Assembly (NCBI GenBank): GCA_046160865.1
Contig: JBJXHG010000182.1
Coordinates: forward strand, 34,167-98,166
Reading direction: 5' to 3'
Origin: JBJXHG01 sp046160865
GTDB taxonomy: Bacteria > Planctomycetota > UBA1135 > GCA-002686595
DNA: 64,000 bases
Positions 42,376-51,793 of the stretch are shown in pieces. Position 1 is the stretch's first letter, and every line of letters begins with the position of its first letter. The translations under genes were made by a program, and so were the position numbers. The notes beneath the pieces were generated by a model. That model saw nothing but the letters and a program-made list of their open reading frames with translations. It was not told the origin of the DNA and did not search any database.

Positions 42376-43146
42376 ATGGATATCGCAACGCTACTCGGCT
42401 TCATCCTGGGCCTGGGCCTCATCCTCTGGTCGATGGCCCACAACGGGATCAATGGCCTGTTCCTGTTCGTGCACGGCCCCGCAGCGGCGGTCGTGTGCGG
42501 CGGCAGCGTCGCGGCGATCTTGATCCACTTCCCGATGAGCGACTTCAAGAACCTCATCGGGGTGATCTTGAAGAACTTCCTGAACAAGGTGTTGTCGCCC
42601 GCCGAGCAGATCGATCGGATCATGGTGTACGCGAACCTCGCGCGCAAAGAAGGCCTGCTCGCGCTCGAAGGCAAGCTGAAGGAAGTCGACGACCGCTTCT
42701 TCGCGAAGGGCGTGCAGCTCGTCGTCGACGGCTTCGCCGCCGACACGGTGCGCGACATCCTCGAGCTCGAGGCCGAGGCCGAGAAGCACCGCCACAACAT
42801 CGGCAAGACGATGCTGCAGCAACTCGGCACGTTCGCGCCGGCGTTCGGAATGGTCGAGACGCTGATCGGTCTCGTGCAGATGCTCTCGAACTTGTCCGAC
42901 CCGTCGAAAATCGGCGCGGGCATGGCCGGTGCGCTCGTCGGCACGTTCTACGGCGCATTCCTCGCGAACATGGTGTTCCTGCCGCTGGCCGGCAAGCTCG
43001 ACATCCGCGCCAAGGAAGAGTTCCAGCTGCGCGAGCTGATGATCGAAGGCATCGTCGCGATCCAATCCGGCGAGAAGCCGCAGCTCATCAAGGAGAAGCT
43101 GAAAGGCTACTTGCCGCCGAGCGCGCGCGATTCCTTGGCGGCGTGA
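42376..43146 (+). CDS. motA: Flagellar stator protein MotA
   Basis: Proton- or sodium-channel stator subunit in the inner membrane. The 256-residue product has helices at about 3-20, 30-50, 150-172 and 180-205, with the MotA-family segments GGSVAAILIHFPMSDFKNL and GTFAPAFGMVETLIGLVQML (the conserved Pro pair of helix 3) and GALVGTFYGAFLANMVFLPL. The ATG at 42376 gives the standard N-terminus; a longer frame starts inside the leader. motB follows after 9 bases. Confidence 0.95.
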   Translation: MDIATLLGFILGLGLILWSMAHNGINGLFLFVHGPAAAVVCGGSVAAILIHFPMSDFKNLIGVILKNFLNKVLSPAEQIDRIMVYANLARKEGLLALEGKLKEVDDRFFAKGVQLVVDGFAADTVRDILELEAEAEKHRHNIGKTMLQQLGTFAPAFGMVETLIGLVQMLSNLSDPSKIGAGMAGALVGTFYGAFLANMVFLPLAGKLDIRAKEEFQLRELMIEGIVAIQSGEKPQLIKEKLKGYLPPSARDSLAA

Positions 43147-43155
43147 GCGCGTGTC

Positions 43156-43875
43156 ATGGGGCGCAAGAAGAAAGCAGAGGAGCACGCGCACTCGGAGAGC
43201 TGGCTCGTCAGCTATTGCGACATGATCTCGCTGCTCGTGACGTTCTTCCTGATGATGATGACGTTCTCGACCAAGGACGAGTACAACGTCGCGGAGGTCG
43301 GCGTCGGATTGCTCAAGGGTCGCGGCGGAATCTGGAACACGCCGCTCAGCTATCCGCAGCAGACCGATGTCGAGCCGAGCGTCGTCGGCCGGCTCGCGCG
43401 CGAAGTCGCCGCCGCGTGCGAGAGCGACGGCGACGGTCAACCCGCGTCGCTGCGCCCGCTCGTCGACGGCTTCACGATCAGCTTCGACCTCGATTCGTCG
43501 TTTCCGCCGGGATCGGCGGACGTCACGGAGGCACTGCGCACGAACTTGATCCGTTTCGGCCGCGCGCTGCACACGTACACGCACATGATCGTCGTCGAGG
43601 GCTTCACCGACGATCGCTTCCAGTCCACACCGCGCCATCCGAGCGCCGAGGCGCTGGGACTCGCGCGCGCGCAATCCGCCGCGCGCGTGCTGCTCGAGAG
43701 CAGCTTGGTGCTCCCCGACCAGATCCAGATCGCGACGCACGGCGAGTTGCGGCCGCGGGCATCGAACGACACCGCGCTGGGGCGCACGAGCAATCGGCGC
43801 GTCGAGCTGCGCGTCGTCTCGCTCGCCAAGCCGAGCGCCGAGAGCGTGCGCACCGCTCCGCGAGAGGAGCGCTGA
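43156..43875 (+). CDS. motB: Flagellar stator protein MotB, first copy
   Basis: Stator subunit anchoring MotA to peptidoglycan. The 239-residue product has the N-terminal helix SYCDMISLLVTFFLMMMTF (about 19-37) carrying the essential channel Asp, and a full OmpA-like domain with VEGFTDDR, ARAQSAARVLL and the closing SNRRVELRVVS. This copy retains the elements needed for peptidoglycan binding. It is followed after 7 bases by a second motB-like gene. Confidence 0.92.
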   Translation: MGRKKKAEEHAHSESWLVSYCDMISLLVTFFLMMMTFSTKDEYNVAEVGVGLLKGRGGIWNTPLSYPQQTDVEPSVVGRLAREVAAACESDGDGQPASLRPLVDGFTISFDLDSSFPPGSADVTEALRTNLIRFGRALHTYTHMIVVEGFTDDRFQSTPRHPSAEALGLARAQSAARVLLESSLVLPDQIQIATHGELRPRASNDTALGRTSNRRVELRVVSLAKPSAESVRTAPREER

Positions 43876-43882
43876 GGTCCCG

Positions 43883-44695
43883 ATGTCGCACGCGCACGAT
43901 GCACACGGCGCCGACGCGCACGGCGGCGACGCACACGCCGACGCGCACGGCGGCGACGCCGCGCACGGCGAGCACGGCGCACATCCGCCGCACAAGAAGC
44001 ACAAAGAGCACGCGCACGACGCGCCTCCCGGCACACCGCCCTGGCTCATCTCGTTCGGCGACATGATGACCCTGTTCCTGTGCTTCTTCATCATGCTCGT
44101 GACGATGGCGAAGACGCAGGACGCGGGCCTGATGGCGAGCGGACTCGGAACGCTCATCGCGTCGATGGAGGGCAGCGGCAGCGACGGCGCGCTCACCGGC
44201 GCGGCGCGACTGCAAGCCGTGAACGAGTATCGCCAGCGCTTCGGCCTCGATCCGCTGACCGACGCCGAGATGATCCTGGGCGCTCCAGAGGTGAGCAGCG
44301 CGTCCGATGTCGAGAAGCTGATCAAGGGTTCGCTGCGCTCGTACACCGAGATGCGCCAACCGTTGCTCGCTTCGTTCGATCCCGATTCGGCAGCGTTGAC
44401 CGACAGCGCGCGGCGCTACCTCGACATGCTGGTCGACACGCTGCGCCCCGGCGTCGAGCAAGTCCTCGTGCTCGAGGGCCATGCGGATGACGCCGGCGCG
44501 AGCTTCGCGAACGACAACGCCTGGCTCGCCGCCGCGCGCGCGCAAGCGGTGAAGCAGTATCTGATCGAGGAGCACGGCGTCGTCGCGACGCGCGTCGAAG
44601 CACGCGCGTGGGCGGTCGAGCTCCCCTCCCTCGGCTCGGTTCCGCGCAGCGTCGACGGACGCCTCGTGCAACCCGCGCCCAAGCCTCAAACCTGA
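43883..44695 (+). CDS. Second MotB-like protein with His-rich N-terminus
   Basis: A 270-residue MotB paralogue. The channel helix is FGDMMTLFLCFFIMLVTMA at about 57-75 with the conserved Asp, and an OmpA-like domain follows (LEGHADDAG, ARAQAVKQYLIE). Two differences stand out. The first 48 residues contain 13 His in DAH/GGDAH repeats, which suggests metal binding or a charged tether. The OmpA-like domain lacks the usual closing NRRVE motif, so peptidoglycan binding may be weak. Genes order is motA-motB-motB2-fliL; a hetero-stator is possible. Confidence 0.82.
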   Translation: MSHAHDAHGADAHGGDAHADAHGGDAAHGEHGAHPPHKKHKEHAHDAPPGTPPWLISFGDMMTLFLCFFIMLVTMAKTQDAGLMASGLGTLIASMEGSGSDGALTGAARLQAVNEYRQRFGLDPLTDAEMILGAPEVSSASDVEKLIKGSLRSYTEMRQPLLASFDPDSAALTDSARRYLDMLVDTLRPGVEQVLVLEGHADDAGASFANDNAWLAAARAQAVKQYLIEEHGVVATRVEARAWAVELPSLGSVPRSVDGRLVQPAPKPQT

Positions 44696-44709
44696 CCGGA
44701 CGACGAACC

Positions 44710-45516
44710 ATGGCCGACAAGAACGAAGCCGAGAAGAAGGACGCAGCGGAAGCCGCGCCGAACAAGAAGAAGACGCCGCTCCTGATCGGCGGTGGAGTGA
44801 TCGCGTCGCTGGCGCTCGGCTACATCGTGTCGCTGATGGCGGTGCCGAAGAAGGAAGCGCACAAGCCGCACCTCGAAGGTCCGTTCGTCGCGAAGCTGTC
44901 GAAGTCCGACATCCAAGTGAACCTCGCCGGCGAGAGCAGCAAGCGCTACCTCGTCATGTCGCTCAACGCGGAGTACTCCGCGTACAGCGAGGCATACGTC
45001 ACCGGACGGCTCGGCGGCAGCGACGGTCACGGCGGCGAAGTGAAGGAGGACCCGGTCTACATCGCGATGTTGAAGGACGCGCTCCTCAAGCTCGCGGCGA
45101 CGAAGACGCGTGACGAGGTGACGAACCCCGCGCTGATCGACGGCTTCCTCGAAGAGATCGAGCTCGTCGTCGACCCGATCCTGTTCCCGGTGCACGTCGG
45201 CGACTCGCACGCACCGTCGACTCCGGATTCGAAGTCGGGCCTGCGCGTCGGCGAATCGAACATGGAATCGACGATGCGCGGCTTCTTGCACGAGCACGAG
45301 ATCAAGGTGAGCGGCAAGAAGAAGACGATCGCACTCGACGACGGCGCGCCCGTCGAGTTCGAGGGCACGGAGCTCGACTTGAAGGTCTCGAGCAAGTCCG
45401 GCCAGTGCGTCTACCTCGACACGACCGGTTTCGTCGAGGAGTTCTCGGGCACGGTCGCGATCGGCGTGCCCGGCAAAGTGCGCCGGATCTACCGCGACTC
45501 GTTCTTGGTGCAGTAG
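44710..45516 (+). CDS. fliL: Flagellar basal body-associated protein FliL (long form)
   Basis: Bitopic protein that rings the stator and raises torque. The 268-residue product has a charged N-terminus, one membrane helix at about 23-42 (LLIGGGVIASLALGYIVSLM) and a periplasmic domain containing RYLVMSLNAEYSAYSEAYV, as in FliL. It is longer than the usual 150-180 residues; the extra sequence is an insertion near 155-190 and an extended C-terminus (VYLDTTGFVEEFSG). It begins 14 bases after the second motB. Confidence 0.75.
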   Translation: MADKNEAEKKDAAEAAPNKKKTPLLIGGGVIASLALGYIVSLMAVPKKEAHKPHLEGPFVAKLSKSDIQVNLAGESSKRYLVMSLNAEYSAYSEAYVTGRLGGSDGHGGEVKEDPVYIAMLKDALLKLAATKTRDEVTNPALIDGFLEEIELVVDPILFPVHVGDSHAPSTPDSKSGLRVGESNMESTMRGFLHEHEIKVSGKKKTIALDDGAPVEFEGTELDLKVSSKSGQCVYLDTTGFVEEFSGTVAIGVPGKVRRIYRDSFLVQ

Positions 45517-45626
45517 ACCGTTTCCCGCCGACGCACGGAGCGCTCCCGGCGCACAAGCGCGCATTCGCGTTCGGCTGCATCGGGCTCGCGCGAACCGGAC
45601 TTGGATCGCCGATGCGCGCGCTTACG

Positions 45627-47042
45627 ATGCCGCGCGTGACGTCCACCTCCCGCACCCTCGTCGTCGGCGCCGGCCTCTCCGGCCTTGCGTGCGCGCACAC
45701 GCTCACGCGCCAGGGACGCGACGTCGTCGTGCTCGAAGCGGGCGCGCGCGCGGGCGGCGTCGTCGACACGCTCGCCGAGCGCGGCTTCCTCTTCGAGACC
45801 GGTCCGACGACGGTGCCGGCGTCGAGTCGCGACTTCCGCGCGCTGTGCGTCGAGCTCGGCCTCGCGGAGCGCTGGGTCACGTCGCTTCCTCGAGCGAACG
45901 AGCGCTATCTCTTCCACCGCGGCAAGCTCGAGACGCTGCCGGCATCACCGACTGCGCTGCTCGGCTGGTCGGGCCTCTCGATGTCCGCACGCTTGCGTCT
46001 GACGAGCGAAGCGATGCGGCGCTTCGACCCGTCGATCTACGCGAGCGAGCCCGATCTCGAAACGTTCTTGGTCGAGCGCCTCGGCGCCGAGGCGACACGC
46101 TTGCTCGCTGGCGCGTTCGTGCGCGGCGTGTACGCATCCGAGCTCCGCGAGCTCGGCGCGCGCAGCGCCTTCCCGCGCGTTTGGAACCTCGCCGTGCAAC
46201 ACGGTGGCTTGATCCGCGGCTTGCGTGCGGCGAAGGACGAGCCGCGTGAGCCGCTCCCGGGCCCCGCGACGGAATCGCAGGCGTTATTGTCGTTCCCGCG
46301 CGGGCTGCGCGAGTTGCCGGACGCACTCGCCCGTGAGCTCGGTCCGCGCTTGCGTACGAGCACGACGGTGACGCGCATCGAGCGCGCTAGTTCCGCTTGG
46401 CGCGTCGCGACCGCGAGTGGAGAGACGTTCGACGCCGAGCACGTGGTGCTCGCGACTCCGGCACCGGTGATCGCACGCTTGCTCGGCGCGATCGCGCCGC
46501 CGGATCTCCCCGTCGCGCTCCTGCGCGATGTGCGCCACGCCGATCTGCGGCTCGTCTTGCAGGGCTTCGCGGAGCGCGAGCTCCCGGACTTCCCGCGCGG
46601 ATTCGGTTACCTCGTGCCGCCGGCCGAGGAGCACCGCTCGCGTGCGGAGCACGGGCCGCGCGTGCTCGGCACGCTGTTCCTGTCGAACGTGTTCGCCGGG
46701 CGCGCACCCGCGGGCCATGCGTCGACCGCGAGCTTCTACCGCGCGAGCGACGTCGCCGAGCTCACGGACGCAGACCTTGCCCTCCTCGCGCGTGCCGAGC
46801 TCGCGCGCGCGCTGCGCGCGCCTCGGACACCGGACGCGCTCGTTTCGATCGTGCGCGGCTGGACGGACGTCCTGCCGAAGTATGCTCCCGGTCACGCCGA
46901 CCGCATGAACACGCTCCTCGAAGCCACGCGCCGCACGCTGCCCGGCCTGCACCTCGCCGGCAACTGTTTCGGCGGCGTTTCCGTCGATCAAGTGATCGCA
47001 CGCGGCCGGACGGTCGCGGCGGAGATCGGGACCACGACGTGA
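45627..47042 (+). CDS. hemY: Protoporphyrinogen/coproporphyrinogen oxidase HemY-type (HemG)
   Basis: FAD enzyme of late heme synthesis, about 471 residues. The FAD-binding fold opens VVGAGLSGLACAHTLTRQGR and continues VVLEAGARAGGVVDTL; FRALCVELGL and the C-terminal HLAGNCFGGVSVDQVIARGR are the second FAD-contact region. A promoter-like TTGGAT (45601-45606), 16 bases, TACGAT (45623-45628) overlaps the start, so a leaderless message beginning at GTG 45636 or an ATG at 45612 or 45627 are all possible. Because HemN is also present the pathway is most likely via protoporphyrinogen. The stop overlaps the next gene. Confidence 0.88.
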   Translation: MPRVTSTSRTLVVGAGLSGLACAHTLTRQGRDVVVLEAGARAGGVVDTLAERGFLFETGPTTVPASSRDFRALCVELGLAERWVTSLPRANERYLFHRGKLETLPASPTALLGWSGLSMSARLRLTSEAMRRFDPSIYASEPDLETFLVERLGAEATRLLAGAFVRGVYASELRELGARSAFPRVWNLAVQHGGLIRGLRAAKDEPREPLPGPATESQALLSFPRGLRELPDALARELGPRLRTSTTVTRIERASSAWRVATASGETFDAEHVVLATPAPVIARLLGAIAPPDLPVALLRDVRHADLRLVLQGFAERELPDFPRGFGYLVPPAEEHRSRAEHGPRVLGTLFLSNVFAGRAPAGHASTASFYRASDVAELTDADLALLARAELARALRAPRTPDALVSIVRGWTDVLPKYAPGHADRMNTLLEATRRTLPGLHLAGNCFGGVSVDQVIARGRTVAAEIGTTT

Positions 47043-47869
47043 ACACCGCGCTGCAGTTCCTGACGGTGTCGCTGCCGTGCGGCTACTTGCTCTCCGCGAT
47101 CCTGCACGGGATGGCGTTCGGAGGAACGCACGCACCGCAAGTCGGCGGCGTGCGGCGCTGGGTGCTGCGCGGAACGTTGCTCGCGCACTTGGCATCGTGC
47201 GCTTTGCGCGCGGCGATCCAGGGCGACTTCCCGGTCAACGACACGTGGTCGGTCCTCTCCGCCGTCGCGTTCGCGACCGCGGCGATCTACGCGCTGCTCG
47301 CGCTGCGCGCGCGACACCCGGGAACGGGCGGTGTCGTGCTCGGTGTCGTCTTCGTGCTGCAGCTCTTCGCGTCCGGGTTCGGCGACGCCACGCCCGCGCC
47401 GCGGCCGAGCACCATGGCAGCGTTCCGCGTGCTGCACATCGCGACGAGCGTCCTCGCCGGCGCGGCACTGATCCTGTCGGGCGTGCACGGCTTCCTCTAC
47501 ATCGTGCTGCTGCGCGTGATGCGCAAGCGGAGCTTCGGCGCGCTCTTCGAGCACCTGCCCAACCTCGAGCTGCTCGCACACATGACACGCGGTGCGGCGC
47601 TGGCGGGATTCCTCGGCCTGACGGTCGGCTTGAACGTCGGCATCGCGCTCGCGCACGCGGAGAAGCTGCCTGGGTTCGACTACCGCGCGCCCGAGGTGCT
47701 CCTGTCGCTCGCGTTGTGGATCCACTTCGGCGTCGTTGCGTTCTCCGGTTCGATCCGCGGCTTCAGCGCGCGGCGCGCGGCGATTGCCGCGACCGGCGGG
47801 CTCGTCGCGCTGCTGCTCTCGCTGCTCCTCGTCCTCTTCCCGAGCCACGTGTTCCATTCGACGCTGTGA
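47039..47869 (+). CDS. CcsA/HemX-like heme membrane protein
   Basis: A 276-residue polytopic protein with about eight hydrophobic helices, starting at GTG 47039 which overlaps hemY by 4 bases. The segment VNDTWSVLSAVAFATAAIYA is the tryptophan-containing heme-handling style of the cytochrome c assembly (CcsA/CcmC) family, and the position directly before hemA is where hemX lies in several phyla. It may hold or shuttle heme or stabilise HemA. Whether it acts in cytochrome c assembly cannot be told. It overlaps hemA by one base. Confidence 0.75.
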   Translation: MNTALQFLTVSLPCGYLLSAILHGMAFGGTHAPQVGGVRRWVLRGTLLAHLASCALRAAIQGDFPVNDTWSVLSAVAFATAAIYALLALRARHPGTGGVVLGVVFVLQLFASGFGDATPAPRPSTMAAFRVLHIATSVLAGAALILSGVHGFLYIVLLRVMRKRSFGALFEHLPNLELLAHMTRGAALAGFLGLTVGLNVGIALAHAEKLPGFDYRAPEVLLSLALWIHFGVVAFSGSIRGFSARRAAIAATGGLVALLLSLLLVLFPSHVFHSTL

Positions 47870-49104
47870 TGGATCCGCGCTTAGCGCTCACGCTCGTCGG
47901 CATCTCGCACCGCTGCGCGCCCGTCGCGGTGCGCGAGCGCTACGTCGTGAACCCGGCGGACCTCGCGAGCTGCCTGACGTCGCTCTTGCAAGCGCCCGGC
48001 GTGTGCGAAGCCTTCGTGCTGTCGACCTGCAACCGCACCGAGGTGCTGGTCGTGGGCGAGCGCGGTGCCGACCTCGCGCCGGCCGTGCGCGCCGGCGTCT
48101 TCCGCAACCTCGGCGCGCAGGAGCTGTACGTCTATTCCGACGTGCAGGCTTTGATCCACGTGTTCCGCGTCGCGGCGGGACTCGACAGCGTCGTGCTCGG
48201 TGAGAGCGAGGTGCTCGCGCAGATCAAGCGCGGCATCGACGTCGCGGAGTCGGTGAAGTCGCTCGGACCGCTGCTCCGACCGGTGCTGCAGCACGCGCTC
48301 CAGGTCGGCAAGCGCGTGCGCACGGAGACCGCCGTCGGACAAGGCACGCTCTCCGTCGCGCGTGTCGGTGTCGACATCGCCGCGCGCGTGTTCGGCCGTT
48401 TCGAAGGCAAGAGCGCGCTCGTCGTCGGCGCGGGCGAGACCGGCGTGCTCGTCGCGCGCCACTTGCGCGACCGCGGTCTCACAGCGCTCGCGTTCGCGAA
48501 TCGCACGCTCGAGCGCGCCCAAGCCGTGGCGGCCGAGCTCGGCGCGACCGCGTGCGAGCTCGAGGGCGTACGCGCGCTCACGCGCACCGTCGACATCGTC
48601 GTCGCGTGCGTCGAGGGCGGCACGCTGCCGGCGCAGTCGTTCGATCGCGGCGCGATCCGCAATCGCGACTTGCCGCTGCTCGTCATCGATCTGTCCGTGC
48701 CGCGCGCCGTCGATCCCGCACTCGCACATTGGCGCGGCGTGCTGCTCTACGATCTCGACGACCTCGGCCGCGTCGTGCGCGAGAACTTGCACGGCCGCGA
48801 AGCGCACGGCGACGGCACGGCCGAGATCGTCGTCGCCGAGATGCACAAGTTCCTCGCGCTGCGCACGTACGCCGCGTTCTCGCCGGCGATCGCGGCGATG
48901 AAAGAGCGCTTCGATTCGGTACGCGAGGACGTCCTCGACGCCGTCGCCGGTGCGCGCACCGATTCGAAGGACGTGCAGCTCGCCCACGAGCTCACGCGTC
49001 GGCTGCTCGACGCGGCGCTCGTGCACTTGAAGGAGGGCGCGCGGCGCACGAGCTCGGAAGAAGCGCTCGATCGCGAGTACCAACGCTTCCTGAGGAACCT
49101 GTGA
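47869..49104 (+). CDS. hemA: Glutamyl-tRNA reductase HemA
   Basis: First enzyme of C5 tetrapyrrole synthesis, reducing glutamyl-tRNA to glutamate-1-semialdehyde. The 411-residue product has GISHRCAPVAVRERY at the start, the catalytic Cys in VLSTCNRTEV near residue 51, GESEVLAQIK near 110 and an NADPH-binding core LVVGAGETGVLVARHL. The ATG overlaps the previous stop (TGATG). It overlaps hemC by 4 bases. Confidence 0.96.
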   Translation: MDPRLALTLVGISHRCAPVAVRERYVVNPADLASCLTSLLQAPGVCEAFVLSTCNRTEVLVVGERGADLAPAVRAGVFRNLGAQELYVYSDVQALIHVFRVAAGLDSVVLGESEVLAQIKRGIDVAESVKSLGPLLRPVLQHALQVGKRVRTETAVGQGTLSVARVGVDIAARVFGRFEGKSALVVGAGETGVLVARHLRDRGLTALAFANRTLERAQAVAAELGATACELEGVRALTRTVDIVVACVEGGTLPAQSFDRGAIRNRDLPLLVIDLSVPRAVDPALAHWRGVLLYDLDDLGRVVRENLHGREAHGDGTAEIVVAEMHKFLALRTYAAFSPAIAAMKERFDSVREDVLDAVAGARTDSKDVQLAHELTRRLLDAALVHLKEGARRTSSEEALDREYQRFLRNL

Positions 49105-50021
49105 AGCGCCGCCTCGCGACCCGCAAGAGTCCGCTCGCGCTCTGGCAAGCGCAGCGCACGGCCGAGCTCTTGCGCGCCGCGCGGCCAGAGTCCGAGGTCG
49201 AGCTCGTGTCGATCTCGTCGGCCGGCGATCTCGATCGCACGACCGCCGTGCCCGAGTTCGGCCGCACCGGCGTGTTCACCGCCGAAGTCGATCGAGCGGT
49301 GCTCGACGGCCGCGCCGATGCGGGCGTGCACAGCTTGAAGGATCTGCCGACGGAGCTGCCGGCGGGCATCGTGCTCGCGAGCACGCTCGACCGCGCGAAC
49401 GCGGAGGACGCGCTTCTCGCGCGCGGCGACGTGCGGCTCGCGGACCTCCCACCGCGCGCGCGCGTCGGTACCGGATCGGTGCGCCGCCGCGCGCTCTTGC
49501 TCTCGATCCGGCCCGATCTCGAGATCGTCGCGGTGCGCGGCAACGTCGAAACGCGCATCGACCTGCTCGAGCGCGGCGAGCTCGACGCGCTCGTGATGGC
49601 GCGCGCGGGCCTCGAGCGGCTCGGCCTCGGCGCGAAGATCACGGAAGTGCTCGGCGCGCCGCGCTTCTTGCCCGCAGTCGGACAAGGGATCATCGGACTC
49701 ACGTGCCGCGCGGACGACGAGCCGACGCGACGCGCACTCGCCGGCATCGGCGACCCGGAGGCGTGGGCCGAAGCGCACGCCGAGCGCGCGCTGCTCTCCG
49801 CGCTGCAAGGCGGCTGCAACGCGCCGGTCGCCGCACGCGCACGCGCCGTCGAAGGCGCGCTCGCGATCACGGCTTGCGTGCTCGCCCTCGACGGCTCGCA
49901 GCGCGTCGAGGACAGCGCGCGCGGCGCGATCGACGACGCGGACGCGATCGGACGCGGACTCGCGCAGCGACTGCTCGTGCGTGGAGCGGCGCGTTGGATC
50001 GACGCGGCACGCGGACGATGA
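49101..50021 (+). CDS. hemC: Hydroxymethylbilane synthase HemC
   Basis: Porphobilinogen deaminase that joins four porphobilinogens into hydroxymethylbilane. The 306-residue product starts at GTG 49101 and has RLATRKSPLALWQAQ, the catalytic Asp region VHSLKDLPTELP, GTGSVRRRALLL and the dipyrromethane-bearing Cys in ALQGGCNAPVAA near residue 240. It overlaps both hemA and hemD by 4 bases. Confidence 0.96.
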   Translation: MKRRLATRKSPLALWQAQRTAELLRAARPESEVELVSISSAGDLDRTTAVPEFGRTGVFTAEVDRAVLDGRADAGVHSLKDLPTELPAGIVLASTLDRANAEDALLARGDVRLADLPPRARVGTGSVRRRALLLSIRPDLEIVAVRGNVETRIDLLERGELDALVMARAGLERLGLGAKITEVLGAPRFLPAVGQGIIGLTCRADDEPTRRALAGIGDPEAWAEAHAERALLSALQGGCNAPVAARARAVEGALAITACVLALDGSQRVEDSARGAIDDADAIGRGLAQRLLVRGAARWIDAARGR

Positions 50022-50740
50022 GCGCGCGCCGCGTGCTCGTCACCGGTCCGGTCGAGAGTCTCTCCGACTACTCGCGCGCCGCGGCCGCGGCCGGCTGGGA
50101 ACCGATCGAGCTCCCGTTGCTCGAGATCGAGTTCGTCGACCTCGATGCGGCGAGCGCGTGCGCCGGCGCGTTCGATCGCATCGTGATCACGAGCAGCACC
50201 GCGCTGCGCTTCGTCGAGGCGGCCTTGCTCGCGCGTCCCAAGTTGTGCGGCGTGCGCGCGAGCGTCGTCGGCGAGCGCACAGCCGACAAGGCGCGCGCGC
50301 TCGGTCTCGCCGCCGTCGACTCGCCCGCGCGCGACGTCGACGATCTCGCGCGCGGACTCTTGGACGAGATCCCGAAGGGTGCGCGCGTCCTGTGGCCGCA
50401 CGGCGATCAGTCGGACGCGCTGGCGCACGCATTGCGCTCGATCGGCGTCGATGTCGTCGATCCCGTCGTCTACCGCGTCCGTCCGACGCGCGACGCGGCG
50501 CCGCCGCCCGCCGCCGACGCGGTCTTCTTCGCGAGCCCGTCCGCGATTCGTGCGTGGCTCGCGCGCGCGGCGCACGCGAACGATTCGCCGACGGTCGCGA
50601 TCGCGATCGGACGAACGACACACCATGCGTTGCTCGCCGAGACAGCCCTAGCGTTCTTCGATACCATCTCGCTCCCGATGCCCACGCCGGAAGCTTTCGC
50701 GCACGTGCTCGGCCATCTCGATCCCCGCGCACGCCTATGA
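50018..50740 (+). CDS. hemD: Uroporphyrinogen III synthase HemD
   Basis: Closes and inverts ring D to form uroporphyrinogen III. The 240-residue product is divergent as the family usually is, but has the two-lobe pattern: ELPLLEIEFVDL, FDRIVITSSTALRFVEAALL, and near the C-terminus AVFFASPSAIRAWLA with VAIAIGRTTHHALL. The hemA-hemC-hemD-hemB arrangement with overlapping starts supports the call. It overlaps hemB by 4 bases. Confidence 0.88.
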   Translation: MSARRVLVTGPVESLSDYSRAAAAAGWEPIELPLLEIEFVDLDAASACAGAFDRIVITSSTALRFVEAALLARPKLCGVRASVVGERTADKARALGLAAVDSPARDVDDLARGLLDEIPKGARVLWPHGDQSDALAHALRSIGVDVVDPVVYRVRPTRDAAPPPAADAVFFASPSAIRAWLARAAHANDSPTVAIAIGRTTHHALLAETALAFFDTISLPMPTPEAFAHVLGHLDPRARL

Positions 50741-51774
50741 ACTACTCACCGAGTCCCGGCATCACTCCCGGCCCGGGCGACGAACCGCCCCCGCTTCCGC
50801 CCGAGTACTTGATCCAGCGCCCGCGCCGCTTGCGCAGCCACCCCGCGCTGCGACGCATGATGCGCGAGACGCAGCTCACGCGCGACAACTTGGTGCTGCC
50901 GCTGTTCGTCGTCGAAGGCAGCAACGTGCGGCAGGCCGTGCCGTCGATGCCGGGCGTCTTTCGCGAATCGATCGACAAGCTCGCGGAGACGTGCAAGGCG
51001 GTCGAGGACGCGGGCATTCCGGCCGTGATCCTGTTCGGCGTGCCGAAGGAGAAGGATCCCGAAGGCCGCTCGGCGTGGACGCACGACGGCATCGTGCAAC
51101 GCGCGCTCGAGAGCGTCGAACGCGCGGCGCCGTCGGTCCTGCGCATCGTCGATCTCTGCTTCTGCGAGTACACCGACCACGGCCACTGCGGTGTGCTTAC
51201 CGAGTGGGGTGACGTGGACAACGACGCGACGCTCGAGAACCTCGAGCTGCAGGCCACGTCGCTCGCCGACGCGGGTGCGCAGGTGATCGCGCCGAGCGGG
51301 ATGATGGACGGCGTCGTCGGCAGCGTGCGCGCCGCTCTCGACGAGACCGGGCACACGCAGGTTTCGATCCTGTCGTACGCGGTGAAGTACGCGAGCGCGT
51401 TCTACGGGCCGTTCCGCGACGCCGCCGACTCCGCGCCGGCTTTTGGCGACCGCTCGACGTATCAGATGGATCCCGGCAACGTGATCGAAGCGCTGCGCGA
51501 GGTCGAGCTCGACGTCGATCAAGGCGCCGACATGATCATGGTGAAGCCCGCGATGCCGTACCTCGACGTGGTGCGGCGCGTGCGCGAGATCGTCGACGTG
51601 CCGGTGTGCGCGTACCAAGTCTCCGGCGAGTACGCGATGATCCAAGCGGCGGCCGAGAAGAAGTGGATCGACCTCGAGCGTGCGATGGAGGAATCGCTGA
51701 CGTGCATCCGGCGCGCCGGCGCCGATTTCATCCTCACGTACTTCGCGCGCGAAGCGGCGAAGATCCTGCCCTGA
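50737..51774 (+). CDS. hemB: Porphobilinogen synthase HemB
   Basis: Condenses two 5-aminolevulinates into porphobilinogen. The 345-residue product has the zinc-type cluster DLCFCEYTDHGHCG near residue 140, the Schiff-base lysines in LSYAVKYASAFYGPFRDAA and IMVKPAMPYLD, and YQVSGEYAMI. A Pro-rich N-terminal extension of about 20 residues precedes the domain. It ends the heme operon; a 7-bp inverted repeat follows at 51773-51793. Confidence 0.96.
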   Translation: MNYSPSPGITPGPGDEPPPLPPEYLIQRPRRLRSHPALRRMMRETQLTRDNLVLPLFVVEGSNVRQAVPSMPGVFRESIDKLAETCKAVEDAGIPAVILFGVPKEKDPEGRSAWTHDGIVQRALESVERAAPSVLRIVDLCFCEYTDHGHCGVLTEWGDVDNDATLENLELQATSLADAGAQVIAPSGMMDGVVGSVRAALDETGHTQVSILSYAVKYASAFYGPFRDAADSAPAFGDRSTYQMDPGNVIEALREVELDVDQGADMIMVKPAMPYLDVVRRVREIVDVPVCAYQVSGEYAMIQAAAEKKWIDLERAMEESLTCIRRAGADFILTYFAREAAKILP

Positions 51775-51793
51775 GCGCCCTCGTTAGGCGCTC
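51773..51793 (+). terminator. Possible terminator after hemB
   Basis: Inverted repeat GAGCGCC / GGCGCTC with a 7-base loop begins within the hemB stop codon. No U-tract follows, so it is a weak terminator candidate. Confidence 0.35.

Noticed and set aside
51784..51790. GTTAGGC after hemB, matching the integron attC core pattern GTTRRRY
   Set aside because: No partner RYYYAAC site, no attC-type folded structure and no integrase were seen; a 7-base match is expected by chance.
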